Shown in pieces: positions 6,906-15,618 of a stretch of 64,000 nucleotides of DNA; the stretch's first letter is position 1; every line of letters begins with the position of its first letter. The translations under genes and the position numbers were made by a program. Source of the DNA: Bacteroidota bacterium (GTDB taxonomy: Bacteria > Bacteroidota > Bacteroidia > Chitinophagales > Chitinophagaceae); assembly GCA_023422565.1 (NCBI GenBank), contig JAFAGR010000010.1:1-64000 (forward strand), in the 5' to 3' direction. The notes beneath the pieces are model-generated. The model made no database searches and was not told where the DNA came from. It saw nothing but the letters and a program-made list of their open reading frames with translations.

Positions 6906-8363
6906 ATGAAATACCCGGCAATTAAGAATTTTATAGGCGGAGAATTTGTTTCTCCCGGCTCTGATAAAACCCTAAACGTTATTTCGCCCTTAGACGGGAA
7001 TCTTTTATCTACAGTGCCTTTGTCCGGCGCGGACGATCTGAACCGCGCTGTGACGGCGGCCTCCAAAGCATTTCCTGCCTGGAGCCGAACACCGATCAAA
7101 GAACGGGTGCAGGTTTTTTTCAGGTATAAAACCCTGTTGGAAAAACACATGGATGAACTTGCTGCTTTGTGTTCAGAAGAGAATGGAAAAACGATCGGTG
7201 AATCTGTGGCGGAAATTGAAAAATGTATCGAACTCACGGAATTTGCAACCTCCTTACCGCAACTGATCACCGGTGAATTGCTTGAAGTGAGCCGCGGTGT
7301 GGAATGTAGAACGGAGCACGTTCCCCTCGGAGTTGTTGCCTCAATTGTCCCATTTAACTTTCCTGCCATGGTGCCGAACTGGACGATCCCAAACGCGATC
7401 GCCCTCGGCAACTGCATGATCATTAAACCTTCGGAGAAAGTACCCTTAAGTTGCGGCAGGATCGCTGAGCTACTTAAAGAAGCCGGCCTGCCCGATGGTG
7501 TGTTCAATGTGGTTCACGGCGATGTGGAAATTGTGAACGCTATTTGCGACCACCCGAAAATTGAAGCGGTTTCCTTTGTCGGTTCCACGAAAGTTGCCCA
7601 ACTGGTTTACAAGAGGGCAACGGCAACGTATAAACGCTGTTTAGCCTTGGGCGGTGCTAAGAATCACCTGATGGTTTTGCCCGATGCGATTCCCGCTATG
7701 ACGGCGCAAAATGTGGCTGCGAGCATGAGCGGTTGCGCGGGACAACGATGCATGGCCGCCAGTGCAATGATAGGCGTTGGAAACGTGGATGCGATCATTG
7801 ATAAGATCGTTGAAGAAGCGCGTAAGATCGTTCCGGGAAAAAATCTCGGCGCGGTGATTAATAAAGAATCGCAGGAGAGAATTGAAAGATATATTTCGGA
7901 AGCCGAGAAAGACGGTGCGAAAATTTTGGTGGATGGCCGGAAAGCAAAGGTGGAAGGCAAGGAGAACGGAACTTATGTTGGCCCGACAGTCATTGATCAT
8001 GTAAAGCCTGAAATGAGTGTAGCCCGTGAAGAGATTTTCGGCCCGGTGATTTCCATTATGAGAACAAACACGGTGGATGAAGCGCTTGCCATAGAAAATG
8101 CGAACCCCTATGGTAATGCCGCAAGTGTGTTTACACAAAATGGAGGGATGGCACGCTATATAATTGACCATGCGAGTGCCGGAATGGTAGGCGTGAATGT
8201 GGGCGTTCCGGTTCCGAGAGAACCATTTTCTTTCGGCGGCTGGAATGAAAGCAAATTTGGTGTCGGTGATATCACAGGCAAAAGTTCAATTGAGTTTTGG
8301 ACGAAACTTAAAAAGACCACCGTAAAATGGAACCCTGAAGCCGGGGTAAACTGGATGAGCTAG
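6906..8363 (+). CDS. mmsA: CoA-acylating (methyl)malonate-semialdehyde dehydrogenase
   Basis: A 485-residue aldehyde dehydrogenase of the MmsA type, which oxidises malonate semialdehyde or methylmalonate semialdehyde with NAD+ and CoA to acetyl-CoA or propionyl-CoA, releasing CO2. Seen: N-terminal NFIGGEFV, the cofactor segment VPFNFPAMVPNWTIPNAI, FVGSTKVAQ, LGGAKNHLMVLPDA, and the catalytic Cys282 in CAGQRCMAAS, which is the MmsA-type context. The C-terminal FSFGGWNESKFG is also typical. As first gene of the island it performs the last step, using the semialdehyde made by the adjoining aminotransferase. The start is ATG, downstream of the regulator spacer. Confidence 0.93.
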   Translation: MKYPAIKNFIGGEFVSPGSDKTLNVISPLDGNLLSTVPLSGADDLNRAVTAASKAFPAWSRTPIKERVQVFFRYKTLLEKHMDELAALCSEENGKTIGESVAEIEKCIELTEFATSLPQLITGELLEVSRGVECRTEHVPLGVVASIVPFNFPAMVPNWTIPNAIALGNCMIIKPSEKVPLSCGRIAELLKEAGLPDGVFNVVHGDVEIVNAICDHPKIEAVSFVGSTKVAQLVYKRATATYKRCLALGGAKNHLMVLPDAIPAMTAQNVAASMSGCAGQRCMAASAMIGVGNVDAIIDKIVEEARKIVPGKNLGAVINKESQERIERYISEAEKDGAKILVDGRKAKVEGKENGTYVGPTVIDHVKPEMSVAREEIFGPVISIMRTNTVDEALAIENANPYGNAASVFTQNGGMARYIIDHASAGMVGVNVGVPVPREPFSFGGWNESKFGVGDITGKSSIEFWTKLKKTTVKWNPEAGVNWMS

Positions 8364-8410
8364 CCACGAAGTGGAATATAATTTACTGATAGCTTGATAG
8401 GTTTAATCTA

Positions 8411-8438
8411 CAACTACCAACTATCAACTACCAACTAC
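8411..8438. repeat. Heptamer array, unit CAACTAC (4 units)
   Basis: CAACTAC, CAACTAT, CAACTAC, CAACTAC in register, ending 11 bp before the aminotransferase ATG. It is the complement of the GTAGTTG array at 2136-2156. Confidence 0.9.
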
Positions 8439-8449
8439 AAACTAAACCA

Positions 8450-9799
8450 ATGTCTACCAAAACTATTACTGAATCCGCTGAGGTCATCAAAAACAGCATG
8501 GACTATACCTTGTTCAGCTGGAGTAAACAAAAAGGTCTTTCTCCTATTGCAGTTAAACAAGCTGAAGGAGTTTATCTCTACGATTATGATGGAAAGCGTT
8601 TTATAGATTTTTCTTCCGGGCTTATGAACGTAAATATCGGGCACGGAAATCAGCGTATAACCGAAGCCGTTATGAAGCAAATGCAGGAGGTTGCCTACGT
8701 TACGCCTTCCTGCGTTACCAAAGTCCGCGGTGAATTGGGAAAAAAGTTAGCTGAAATATGTCCCGGTGATCTTAACAAGGCTTTCTTCACGCTTTGCGGC
8801 GCCACTTCAATTGAGAATGCGATCAAACTTGCCAGGCTGTATACAGGTAGACATAAAATTATTTCCCGTTACCAATCTTACCATGGTTCATCAAACGGCG
8901 CCATGACGGCCAGCGGAGATCCCCGCAAGCTTCCCGTTGATTCGCAACAGGCACCCAACTTCGTACACATTGATATTCCCGTGGCTTACCGATGGGATTA
9001 TGGTGAAGAGAATTTACTCAAAGAAAGTGTGGCCTCACTGGGGCGCGTAATCGCTTTCGAAGGCCCGGCCAATATTGCGGCGATACTGCTGGAAGGAGAG
9101 TCGGGTTCTTCAGGTTGTCTAAAGTATCCCGCAGGCTATTTAAAAGCAGTGCGGGAACTATGCGATAAACATGGTATTTTATTGATCATGGATGAAGTGA
9201 TGAGCGGTTTTGGCAGAACCGGGAAATGGTTCGGCTTTGAAAATCACGGTATCATTCCTGACATGATCGCTATGGCTAAAGGCCTTACCTGCGGATATCT
9301 TCCATTCGGTTGCCTGATGGTGAGTGATAAGATCGCTTCAAAATACGATGATGCCATGTTGCCATTAGGTTTAACTTATTCCGCGCATCCTGTGAGCATG
9401 GCCGCGGCATTGGAAACCTTGCATATTTATGAAGATGAAGGACTGATTGAAAACGCCGTGCGCATGGGAAGGTACATGGATAAGAGAATAGAAGAGATGA
9501 AATCGCAACACCCCAGCATCGGCGACTGGCGCAACACCGGATTGCTGGGATGCATCGAGGTGGTGAAAAACAGAAAGACCAAGGAACCAATGGCGCCATT
9601 CAATGCAGGTCCGCAGGATATGAAAGTAATGAACGAGGTTGCTGCAAAGATCAAGGAACTGGGCATGTACACCTTCGTGCGGTGGAATTACATCTTCATT
9701 GCTCCTCCTCTTTGTATCACGGAAGAACAGGTGGAAGAAGGCCTTGCAATTATTAGCGCGGCTTTAAAAATTGCGGACGCCGCGATAAGTGCTGATTAA
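8450..9799 (+). CDS. Class III aminotransferase (probable beta-alanine aminotransferase)
   Basis: A 449-residue PLP-dependent fold-type I enzyme. DGKRFIDFSSGLMNVNIGH, the Gly-rich FFTLCGATSIENAIKLAR, the PLP Asp in LLIMDEVMSGFGRTG, and the Schiff-base Lys277 in MAMAKGLTCGYLP-type context mark class III. Between the semialdehyde dehydrogenase and the permease of a pyrimidine-degradation island, it most likely converts beta-alanine (and beta-aminoisobutyrate from thymine) to the semialdehyde, with pyruvate or 2-oxoglutarate as acceptor. Acceptor choice cannot be read. Start ATG at 8450, just after a heptamer array. Confidence 0.88.
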   Translation: MSTKTITESAEVIKNSMDYTLFSWSKQKGLSPIAVKQAEGVYLYDYDGKRFIDFSSGLMNVNIGHGNQRITEAVMKQMQEVAYVTPSCVTKVRGELGKKLAEICPGDLNKAFFTLCGATSIENAIKLARLYTGRHKIISRYQSYHGSSNGAMTASGDPRKLPVDSQQAPNFVHIDIPVAYRWDYGEENLLKESVASLGRVIAFEGPANIAAILLEGESGSSGCLKYPAGYLKAVRELCDKHGILLIMDEVMSGFGRTGKWFGFENHGIIPDMIAMAKGLTCGYLPFGCLMVSDKIASKYDDAMLPLGLTYSAHPVSMAAALETLHIYEDEGLIENAVRMGRYMDKRIEEMKSQHPSIGDWRNTGLLGCIEVVKNRKTKEPMAPFNAGPQDMKVMNEVAAKIKELGMYTFVRWNYIFIAPPLCITEEQVEEGLAIISAALKIADAAISAD

Positions 9800-9800
9800 A

Positions 9801-9878
9801 AATTAGAAATTGATAATTCTGAATTGAGCATTAAGAAGAGCCTGAATTTATAATCTGAAATTTATAATTTAAAATTCA
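9801..9878. repeat. Two heptamer arrays (AATTNNN and TAATTTA types)
   Basis: 9801-9835: AATTAGA, AATTGAT, AATTCTG, AATTGAG, CATTAAG. 9844-9878: GAATTTA, TAATCTG, AAATTTA, TAATTTA, AAATTCA. Both keep a strict 7-bp period and together fill the spacer between the aminotransferase and the permease. Confidence 0.8.
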
Positions 9879-9879
9879 C

Positions 9880-11346
9880 TTGAGTGCTACGCTTATAAAT
9901 GAAGACCTTGCACCGATTCCTCCGCAGCAACGCTCCTGGAATACCTGGAACTATGCGGCCTTGTGGATCAGTATGAGCCTCTGCATTCCTACCTATATGC
10001 TCGCAAGTTCATTGATCCAGGGTGGAATGAATTGGTGGCAGGCGATCCTTACCATTTTCCTAGGCAATACCATAGTGTTGATCCCGATGATATTGAACGG
10101 GCATGCGGGTGCGAAGTATGGTATACCCTTTCCTGTTTTTGCGCGCGCAAGTTTCGGAACGCTCGGAGCAAATATTCCAGCACTGCTTCGCGCAATCGTT
10201 GCGTGCGGCTGGTTCGGTATTCAGGCATGGATCGGTGGCTATGCAATTTATCTGATGATCGCATCATGGTGGCCATCATTCGCCGATCTTCCCACAATAT
10301 TTCCGGCGGGCTGGGGGCTTGAAACCGGCCCTGCAATTTGCTTTTTGATATTTTGGTTGATCAATATGCTGGTGGTTTATCTTGGTGTGAACAGTATTAA
10401 AAAATTGCTGGTATTTAAAGCATACTTTCTACCTGCCGCAGCGCTTGCATTATTGTTTTGGGCGATCAGCGCAGCTGATGGGCTCGGGCCGATTCTTTCA
10501 CAACCCTCAAAGTTTTCAAGCAGTGCGGAATTCTGGAATTTCTTTTTCCCCGCGCTTACGGGAATGGTGGGCTTCTGGGCCACATTGTCATTAAATATTC
10601 CTGACTTTACACGTTATGCAAAAAGTCAGAAGGCGCAAATTCGCGGGCAGGTGATCGGGCTTCCGCCATCCATGACCCTCTTTGCATTTATTGGTGTTGT
10701 GGTAACTTCTGCTACAATGATCATCTATGGTGAAACGATTTGGGATCCGCTGGTTCTCGCGGGAAGGTTTGAGAGTAAGATGCTGATCTCGATCGCGATG
10801 ATAGCTGTGGCAATTTCAACACTCGCCACCAATATCGCTGCCAACATCGTGAGCCCCGCAAATGATTTCTCCAATCTCGCCCCGCGTAAGATCAACTTTC
10901 GAATCGGCGGTTACATCACCGGCATTCTTGGCATTTTGATCTGCCCCTGGAAACTGATAGCAGATCCTAACGGTTATATATTCACATGGCTGATCGCCTA
11001 CTCAAGCCTGTTAGGCCCCGTGGGCGGAATAATGATAGCCGATTATTACTTTGTAAGAAGGCAAAGCCTCGATGTTGATCAGTTATATGATCCCAACGGC
11101 ATCTATAAATTCAAAAAAGGTTTTAACCGCAATGCGATCATAGCCTTGCTGCTCGGTATTCTTCCTAATCTTCCCGGCTTTTTGGCGCAGGTGAAGCTGG
11201 TGGCTGCAAATGATTTCCCGGCCTGGATCACCGGACTTTATCATTACGCCTGGTTCGTCGGATTTTTCATCAGCGGCATTTGCTTTTTGTTACTGAGCAG
11301 GAACGTTAAAAGAGTAATAGTATCAATCTCCGGACAAACCGCATAA
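9880..11346 (+). CDS. NCS1 family nucleobase:cation symporter
   Basis: A 488-residue inner-membrane transporter with about 12 helices. The N-terminal RSWNTWNYAALWISMSLCIP and the inner-helix GMNWWQAILTIFLGNTIVLIP are the hallmarks of NCS1 permeases (hydantoin, allantoin, uracil and cytosine carriers). ANIPALLRAIVACGWFGIQ and NIPDFTRYAKSQKAQ are the conserved substrate-site helices. In this island it should import uracil, thymine or a related pyrimidine or hydantoin with Na+ or H+ (inference). The start appears to be TTG at 9880; no in-frame ATG exists before the conserved N-terminus. Confidence 0.92.
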   Translation: MSATLINEDLAPIPPQQRSWNTWNYAALWISMSLCIPTYMLASSLIQGGMNWWQAILTIFLGNTIVLIPMILNGHAGAKYGIPFPVFARASFGTLGANIPALLRAIVACGWFGIQAWIGGYAIYLMIASWWPSFADLPTIFPAGWGLETGPAICFLIFWLINMLVVYLGVNSIKKLLVFKAYFLPAAALALLFWAISAADGLGPILSQPSKFSSSAEFWNFFFPALTGMVGFWATLSLNIPDFTRYAKSQKAQIRGQVIGLPPSMTLFAFIGVVVTSATMIIYGETIWDPLVLAGRFESKMLISIAMIAVAISTLATNIAANIVSPANDFSNLAPRKINFRIGGYITGILGILICPWKLIADPNGYIFTWLIAYSSLLGPVGGIMIADYYFVRRQSLDVDQLYDPNGIYKFKKGFNRNAIIALLLGILPNLPGFLAQVKLVAANDFPAWITGLYHYAWFVGFFISGICFLLLSRNVKRVIVSISGQTA

Positions 11347-11353
11347 ATCTTCA

Positions 11354-11388
11354 TAATTTATAATCCAAAATTTAAAATCTATAATTTC
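11354..11388. repeat. Heptamer array, unit TAATTTA-like (5 units)
   Basis: TAATTTA, TAATCCA, AAATTTA, AAATCTA, TAATTTC in register, ending 5 bp before the dihydropyrimidinase ATG. Confidence 0.8.
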
Positions 11389-11393
11389 AAAAG

Positions 11394-12776
11394 ATGTCTA
11401 TCCTGATAAAAAACGGAAAAATTGTAACCGCCACCGATATCTATGAAGCCGATATTTATGTGGAGGGCGAAACAATCCGTGCGATCGGGAAGAATCTGGC
11501 TATTGAGGCCGATGAACAAATTGATGCAGCCGGAATGCTGGTAATGCCCGGCGGTATTGATCCGCATGTTCACCTGGATATGCCTTTCATGGGAACTTCC
11601 AGCAGTGATAGTTATGAAACCGGAACCCGCGCCGCGCTTTTCGGCGGAACAACCATGGTTATCGATTTCATTTTGCAGAAGCAGGGAAATTCACTTCATG
11701 ACGCATTAAAGGAATGGCAATCACGCTCAGATAATAATTGTTATGGCGATTACAGTTTTCATATGGCCGTAACAGACTTTAATGAAGAAACCCGTAAAGA
11801 GATCAGGGCTTTTATTGAAGATGAGGGCATTACTTCATTTAAAACCTTTATGGCTTACAAAGGGGCGTTGATGATTGATGACAGGCAGATGATCGGCTTG
11901 ATGCAGGAAGTGAAACAACATGGTGGACTGATAAATGTTCATGCCACTAATGGGGATGTGATCGATTACCTTACTTTAAAACATCGTACCGAAGGGAAGT
12001 TATCGCCGCTATATCATTACCTGAGTCAGCCCGAAATTACAGAAGCGGAAGCCAGCGGGCGCTTTGCAGACATGGCGGATTACACCGGTTGTCCCGGATA
12101 CATTGTTCATCTCACTTGCGAGGGCGCCTTGAACGCGGTTAGGAATGCCACAAAGCGGAATCAGAAAGTTTTTGTGGAAACCTGTATTCAATATTTGTTG
12201 CTCGATGCTTCTTTGTATGAAAAAGATTTTGAAGGAGCGAAATGGGTGATGAGTCCGCCACTTCGCCAGAAGAAAGACCAGGAAACACTTTGGGCCGGAA
12301 TAAACCAGGGCCTGGTGAATGTAGTGGCAACAGACCATTGTCCATTTATGTGGGATCAGAAGCTGATGGGCAAAGATGACTTTTCAAAGATCCCGAATGG
12401 ACATCCCGCGATAGAGAATCGTATGGAATTATTGTTCAGTGAAGGAGTGAACAAGGGGCGCATCACACTCAATAAATATGTTGAAGTGGCTTGTACAAAT
12501 CCAGCTAAAATTTTCGGAATGTTCCCACAGAAAGGAACTATAGCCGTAGGAAGCGATGCGGATATTATTCTGATCGATCCGAAAGAGAAACACACGATCT
12601 CTGCAAAAACGCATCACATGAATGTAGACTACAGCGGATATGAAGGGTGGGAACTGACCGGGAAAGTGAAAACTGTGCTGTTGCGGGGAAAGGTAGCCAT
12701 TCAAAACAATGAATGCAGGTTGGAAAAAGGCTACGGGAAGTTTGTAAAGCGGAATAAGGTAGCGGGAATTATTTAA
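11394..12776 (+). CDS. hydA: Dihydropyrimidinase
   Basis: A 460-residue cyclic amidohydrolase that opens 5,6-dihydrouracil or dihydrothymine to N-carbamoyl-beta-alanine or N-carbamoyl-beta-aminoisobutyrate; close relatives act on hydantoins. Metal ligands visible: His58 and His60 in GIDPHVHLD and the carboxylated Lys156 in TFMAYKGAL, with later His in INVHATNGD and VHLTCEGAL and Asp in VATDHCPF. The C-terminal HHMNVDYSGYEGWEL is the conserved dihydropyrimidinase tail. It is flanked by permease and nitrilase genes in one orientation. Length is normal for the family. Confidence 0.95.
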   Translation: MSILIKNGKIVTATDIYEADIYVEGETIRAIGKNLAIEADEQIDAAGMLVMPGGIDPHVHLDMPFMGTSSSDSYETGTRAALFGGTTMVIDFILQKQGNSLHDALKEWQSRSDNNCYGDYSFHMAVTDFNEETRKEIRAFIEDEGITSFKTFMAYKGALMIDDRQMIGLMQEVKQHGGLINVHATNGDVIDYLTLKHRTEGKLSPLYHYLSQPEITEAEASGRFADMADYTGCPGYIVHLTCEGALNAVRNATKRNQKVFVETCIQYLLLDASLYEKDFEGAKWVMSPPLRQKKDQETLWAGINQGLVNVVATDHCPFMWDQKLMGKDDFSKIPNGHPAIENRMELLFSEGVNKGRITLNKYVEVACTNPAKIFGMFPQKGTIAVGSDADIILIDPKEKHTISAKTHHMNVDYSGYEGWELTGKVKTVLLRGKVAIQNNECRLEKGYGKFVKRNKVAGII

Positions 12777-12797
12777 ATTAAGAATTAAGAATTAAAA
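12777..12797. repeat. Heptamer array, unit ATTAAGA (3 units)
   Basis: ATTAAGA, ATTAAGA, ATTAAAA directly after the dihydropyrimidinase stop codon. Confidence 0.8.
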
Positions 12798-12834
12798 ATT
12801 GCCCTGACCGGAGAGGAATATCGGTACTGATTTA

Positions 12835-12869
12835 ATTCAACATTCAACATTCAACATTCATCATTCAAA
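12835..12869. repeat. Heptamer array, unit ATTCAAC (5 units)
   Basis: ATTCAAC three times, then ATTCATC and ATTCAAA, ending 10 bp before the TTG start of the next gene. Confidence 0.9.
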
Positions 12870-12879
12870 ATTTTCAAAT

Positions 12880-13746
12880 TTGTCACGTATCATCAAATCA
12901 GGCCTTATTCAACTTTCGCTTCCCAGAACAGAAGGTGAAGGATCTATTGAAGAGATAAAGGAAGCCATGTTCATGAAACATGTACCTTTTATCGAGGAGG
13001 CAGGTAAGAAAGGGGTTCAGATACTTTGCTTCCAGGAAATTTTCAATACGCCCTACTTCTGCCCGGGGCAGGATAAAGCCTGGTACGACTCTGCGGAAAC
13101 CGTGCCCGGGGCTACCACAGATCGTCTTGCAGAATATGCAAAGAAATATAACATGGTGATCATCGCCCCGCTGTATGAAAAAGAGCAGGCCGGTGTATTA
13201 TACAATACCGCCGCCGTTATTGATGCTGACGGCACTTACTTAGGAAAGTATCGTAAGAATCATATCCCGCATACAAGTGGTTTTTGGGAAAAGTTTTTCT
13301 TTAAACCCGGCAATCTTGGTTATCCTGTTTTTCAAACACGTTACGCGAAGGTTGGCGTTTATATTTGTTATGATCGTCATTTCCCTGATGGCGCACGTTG
13401 CCTGGGTTTGAATGGGGCGGAGATCGTCTACAATCCATCTGCAACTGTTGCGGGCTTATCACAATATTTATGGAAACTTGAACAGCCTGCACATGCGGTA
13501 GCCAACGGATATTTCATGGGATGCATCAACCGCGTTGGTGAAGAGAAACCATGGAATCTTGGAAAGTTTTACGGTTCGTCATATTTTGTTGATCCGCGCG
13601 GGCAGATCATATCAATAGGAAGCGAGGATAAGGATGAACTAATAATAGCCGACCTTGATCTGGATATGATAGAGGAAGTGAGAAATACCTGGCAATTTTT
13701 TAGGGACCGCCGCCCCGAGACCTACGGCGACTTGTGCAAACTTTAA
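12880..13746 (+). CDS. Nitrilase-type beta-ureidopropionase
   Basis: A 288-residue carbon-nitrogen hydrolase that removes the carbamoyl group from N-carbamoyl-beta-alanine, giving beta-alanine, CO2 and NH3. The Glu-Lys-Cys triad appears as FQEIFNTPYFCP (Glu), KYRKNHIPH (Lys) and Cys163 in VYICYDRHFPDG. The conserved stretch EIVYNPSATVAGLS and RRPETYGDL at the C-terminus are typical of the beta-ureidopropionase/carbamoylputrescinase subgroup. The start is TTG at 12880; the next in-frame ATG (12967) would remove the first strand. It follows dihydropyrimidinase, so its substrate is supplied by the neighbour. Confidence 0.9.
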   Translation: MSRIIKSGLIQLSLPRTEGEGSIEEIKEAMFMKHVPFIEEAGKKGVQILCFQEIFNTPYFCPGQDKAWYDSAETVPGATTDRLAEYAKKYNMVIIAPLYEKEQAGVLYNTAAVIDADGTYLGKYRKNHIPHTSGFWEKFFFKPGNLGYPVFQTRYAKVGVYICYDRHFPDGARCLGLNGAEIVYNPSATVAGLSQYLWKLEQPAHAVANGYFMGCINRVGEEKPWNLGKFYGSSYFVDPRGQIISIGSEDKDELIIADLDLDMIEEVRNTWQFFRDRRPETYGDLCKL

Positions 13747-13788
13747 CGCATACACGAAAATAAATCGTTTACCAAAATTTAACCCAAC

Positions 13789-15144
13789 GTGGCAATTAAA
13801 GATAACAGGCTTTCTGCAGCGGATTATGAAGTGAACTTCAGTGATATTCACCCGCCTTTTGAAAATTATAGCGCGGCACTTGTTGAATCAAACAGGTGTT
13901 TATTCTGCTTTGACGCGCCCTGCGTGAAAACCTGCCCCACGAGCATCAACATTCCGAAATTCATTAAACAAATTTCCACCGAGAATATCAGGGGAAGCGC
14001 ACGCACCATTTTTGAGTCCAATATATTCGGCGCGGGATGCGGAAGGGTTTGCCCCGTGGAAAAACTCTGCGAAGGAAGCTGCGTATATAACTTACTCGAT
14101 GAGCCGCCAATTCCCATCGCGAAGCTTCAACGCTACAGTACGGAAAACGCGATAGAAGAAAAATGGAAACTTTTTGAAAGAAAGGAATTGCCCGAAGCGG
14201 TGAAGAAAAAGGTGGCCATAGTGGGTGCAGGTCCCGCGGGTTTAAGTTGCGCCCACGTGCTCTCACGGGAAGGCATAGACGTAACTATTTACGAAAAAGA
14301 GAAAGAGGGGGGCGGATTAATGACCTACGGAATCGCAGCTTATAAAGTAACGCCGGAGTTTTGTAAGAATGAGGTGGATTACATCACTTCAATTGGCGGC
14401 ATAGATATTAAATATGGCAAGGAACTCGGAAAAGATATCCATCTTCAAGAGCTGCAGGAAAAGTATGACGCGGTTTATCTAGGGTTCGGAGTTGGCCTGA
14501 CGCGAAAGCTGGGCGTCGCTGGAGAAGATCTTGAAGGCGTGCAGGATGCGATCTCTTTTATTTATGATATCAGAACAAGTGATTTCAAAAAAGTTCCCGT
14601 TGGCGATAAAGTAGCCGTAATAGGTTTAGGTATGACGGCTATCGACGCGGCCACTCAGGCGAAACGTCTTGGCGCACACGAAGTAACAATACTGTATAGA
14701 CGAACGCAGGATGAAATGCCCTGTACCCAGGTGGAAATGGATCTTGCGCTTTTAGATGGTTGCCGGATAAAATGGCTCGCCGCACCGAAGGAGATCTTTG
14801 GCGTGGACGGAAAAGTTGCTGCAATAAAATGCGATATAATGAGACTTGGTGAGCCAGACGCAAGCGGTCGCCGTTCTCCCGAGCCCACCGGAGAAGAATT
14901 TATACTGGATGTGGATATGGTAATAAAGGCAACAGGACAGCAGCCTTTCTTTGACCTTGTTGACCAAAACAATATTGAAAACAGAAACGGAAAAATTTCG
15001 ATCCGCGAAAAATCAGCAACAAATTTAAAAGGCGTTTTCGCCGGCGGCGATTGTGTGAATGGTGGAAAGGAGGTTGTGGATGCCGTACAGGCAGGAAAGG
15101 AAGGAGCGGGGGAGATATTAGAATACTTAAGGGAACGATTATAA
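13789..15144 (+). CDS. preT: Dihydropyrimidine dehydrogenase subunit PreT
   Basis: A 451-residue flavoprotein; with PreA it reduces uracil and thymine to the 5,6-dihydro forms using NAD(P)H. The N-terminal Fe-S region has CLFCFDAPCVKTCPTSINIP and GAGCGRVCPVEKLCEGSCV. The FAD-binding GxGxxG is VAIVGAGPAGLSCA near residue 143 and the second, pyridine-nucleotide-binding one is VAVIGLGMTAIDAA near residue 273. The C-terminal GVFAGGDCVNGGKEVVDAV is the conserved FAD site. The start is GTG at 13789. The partner preA lies downstream, separated by a small four-helix-bundle gene. Confidence 0.95.
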   Translation: MAIKDNRLSAADYEVNFSDIHPPFENYSAALVESNRCLFCFDAPCVKTCPTSINIPKFIKQISTENIRGSARTIFESNIFGAGCGRVCPVEKLCEGSCVYNLLDEPPIPIAKLQRYSTENAIEEKWKLFERKELPEAVKKKVAIVGAGPAGLSCAHVLSREGIDVTIYEKEKEGGGLMTYGIAAYKVTPEFCKNEVDYITSIGGIDIKYGKELGKDIHLQELQEKYDAVYLGFGVGLTRKLGVAGEDLEGVQDAISFIYDIRTSDFKKVPVGDKVAVIGLGMTAIDAATQAKRLGAHEVTILYRRTQDEMPCTQVEMDLALLDGCRIKWLAAPKEIFGVDGKVAAIKCDIMRLGEPDASGRRSPEPTGEEFILDVDMVIKATGQQPFFDLVDQNNIENRNGKISIREKSATNLKGVFAGGDCVNGGKEVVDAVQAGKEGAGEILEYLRERL

Positions 15145-15150
15145 AGTGGT

Positions 15151-15178
15151 GTTTAATGTTGAATGTTGGATTTTGGAT
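15151..15178. repeat. Heptamer array, unit GTTGGAT-like (4 units)
   Basis: GTTTAAT, GTTGAAT, GTTGGAT, TTTGGAT in register right after the preT stop codon. Confidence 0.8.
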
Positions 15179-15198
15179 TAAGCTTCAAATCAGAATTT

Positions 15199-15549
15199 AT
15201 GTCTGGGGATAATTTGATTTTGAACATGACTTTTGATTTTTCGCTCCGCATAATTGAGTTGTATCGACACTTGACAAAAAACAAAGAGTTTGTAATATCA
15301 AAACAACTACTGAAATGCGGAACCAGTATAGGCGCAAATGTAGAAGAGGCAAATGCAGCAGTTTCAAAAAAGGATTTCGTCAGCAAAATGGCTATTTCCT
15401 CAAAGGAAGCGCGGGAAACAAAATATTGGCTAAGGTTACTAGACAAATCACAAATTGTTCGGTTTGATTATTCAGAATATCTGAGAGAAATTGACAGCAT
15501 AATCAACGTTCTCACCAAAATCGTTAAGACATCGCAAAGCTCATTATGA
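15199..15549 (+). CDS. Four-helix-bundle protein (23S rRNA IVS-type)
   Basis: A 116-residue helical protein of the IVS/four-helix-bundle family, named for relatives encoded in intervening sequences of 23S rRNA genes. Recognisable are TFDFSLRIIELYRHL, LLKCGTSIGANVEEAN and SKEARETKYWLRLL. In-frame ATG 15163 lies inside the heptamer array, so ATG 15199 is preferred; MSGDNLILNMTFDF is the usual family beginning. Biochemical role unknown; no catalytic site. It sits between preT and preA, flanked on both sides by heptamer arrays, as if inserted into the preTA pair. Confidence 0.88.
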   Translation: MSGDNLILNMTFDFSLRIIELYRHLTKNKEFVISKQLLKCGTSIGANVEEANAAVSKKDFVSKMAISSKEARETKYWLRLLDKSQIVRFDYSEYLREIDSIINVLTKIVKTSQSSL

Positions 15550-15565
15550 TACTGATAATCTAAAT

Positions 15566-15600
15566 CATTCAACATCCAACATCCACCATTCAACATTTAA
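15566..15600. repeat. Heptamer array, unit CATTCAA/CATCCAA (5 units)
   Basis: CATTCAA, CATCCAA, CATCCAC, CATTCAA, CATTTAA in register, 18 bp before the preA GTG. Its sequence is close to the complement of the array at 15151-15178 on the other side of the four-helix gene. Confidence 0.9.
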
Positions 15601-15618
15601 AAAATTAAATCGGTAAAA

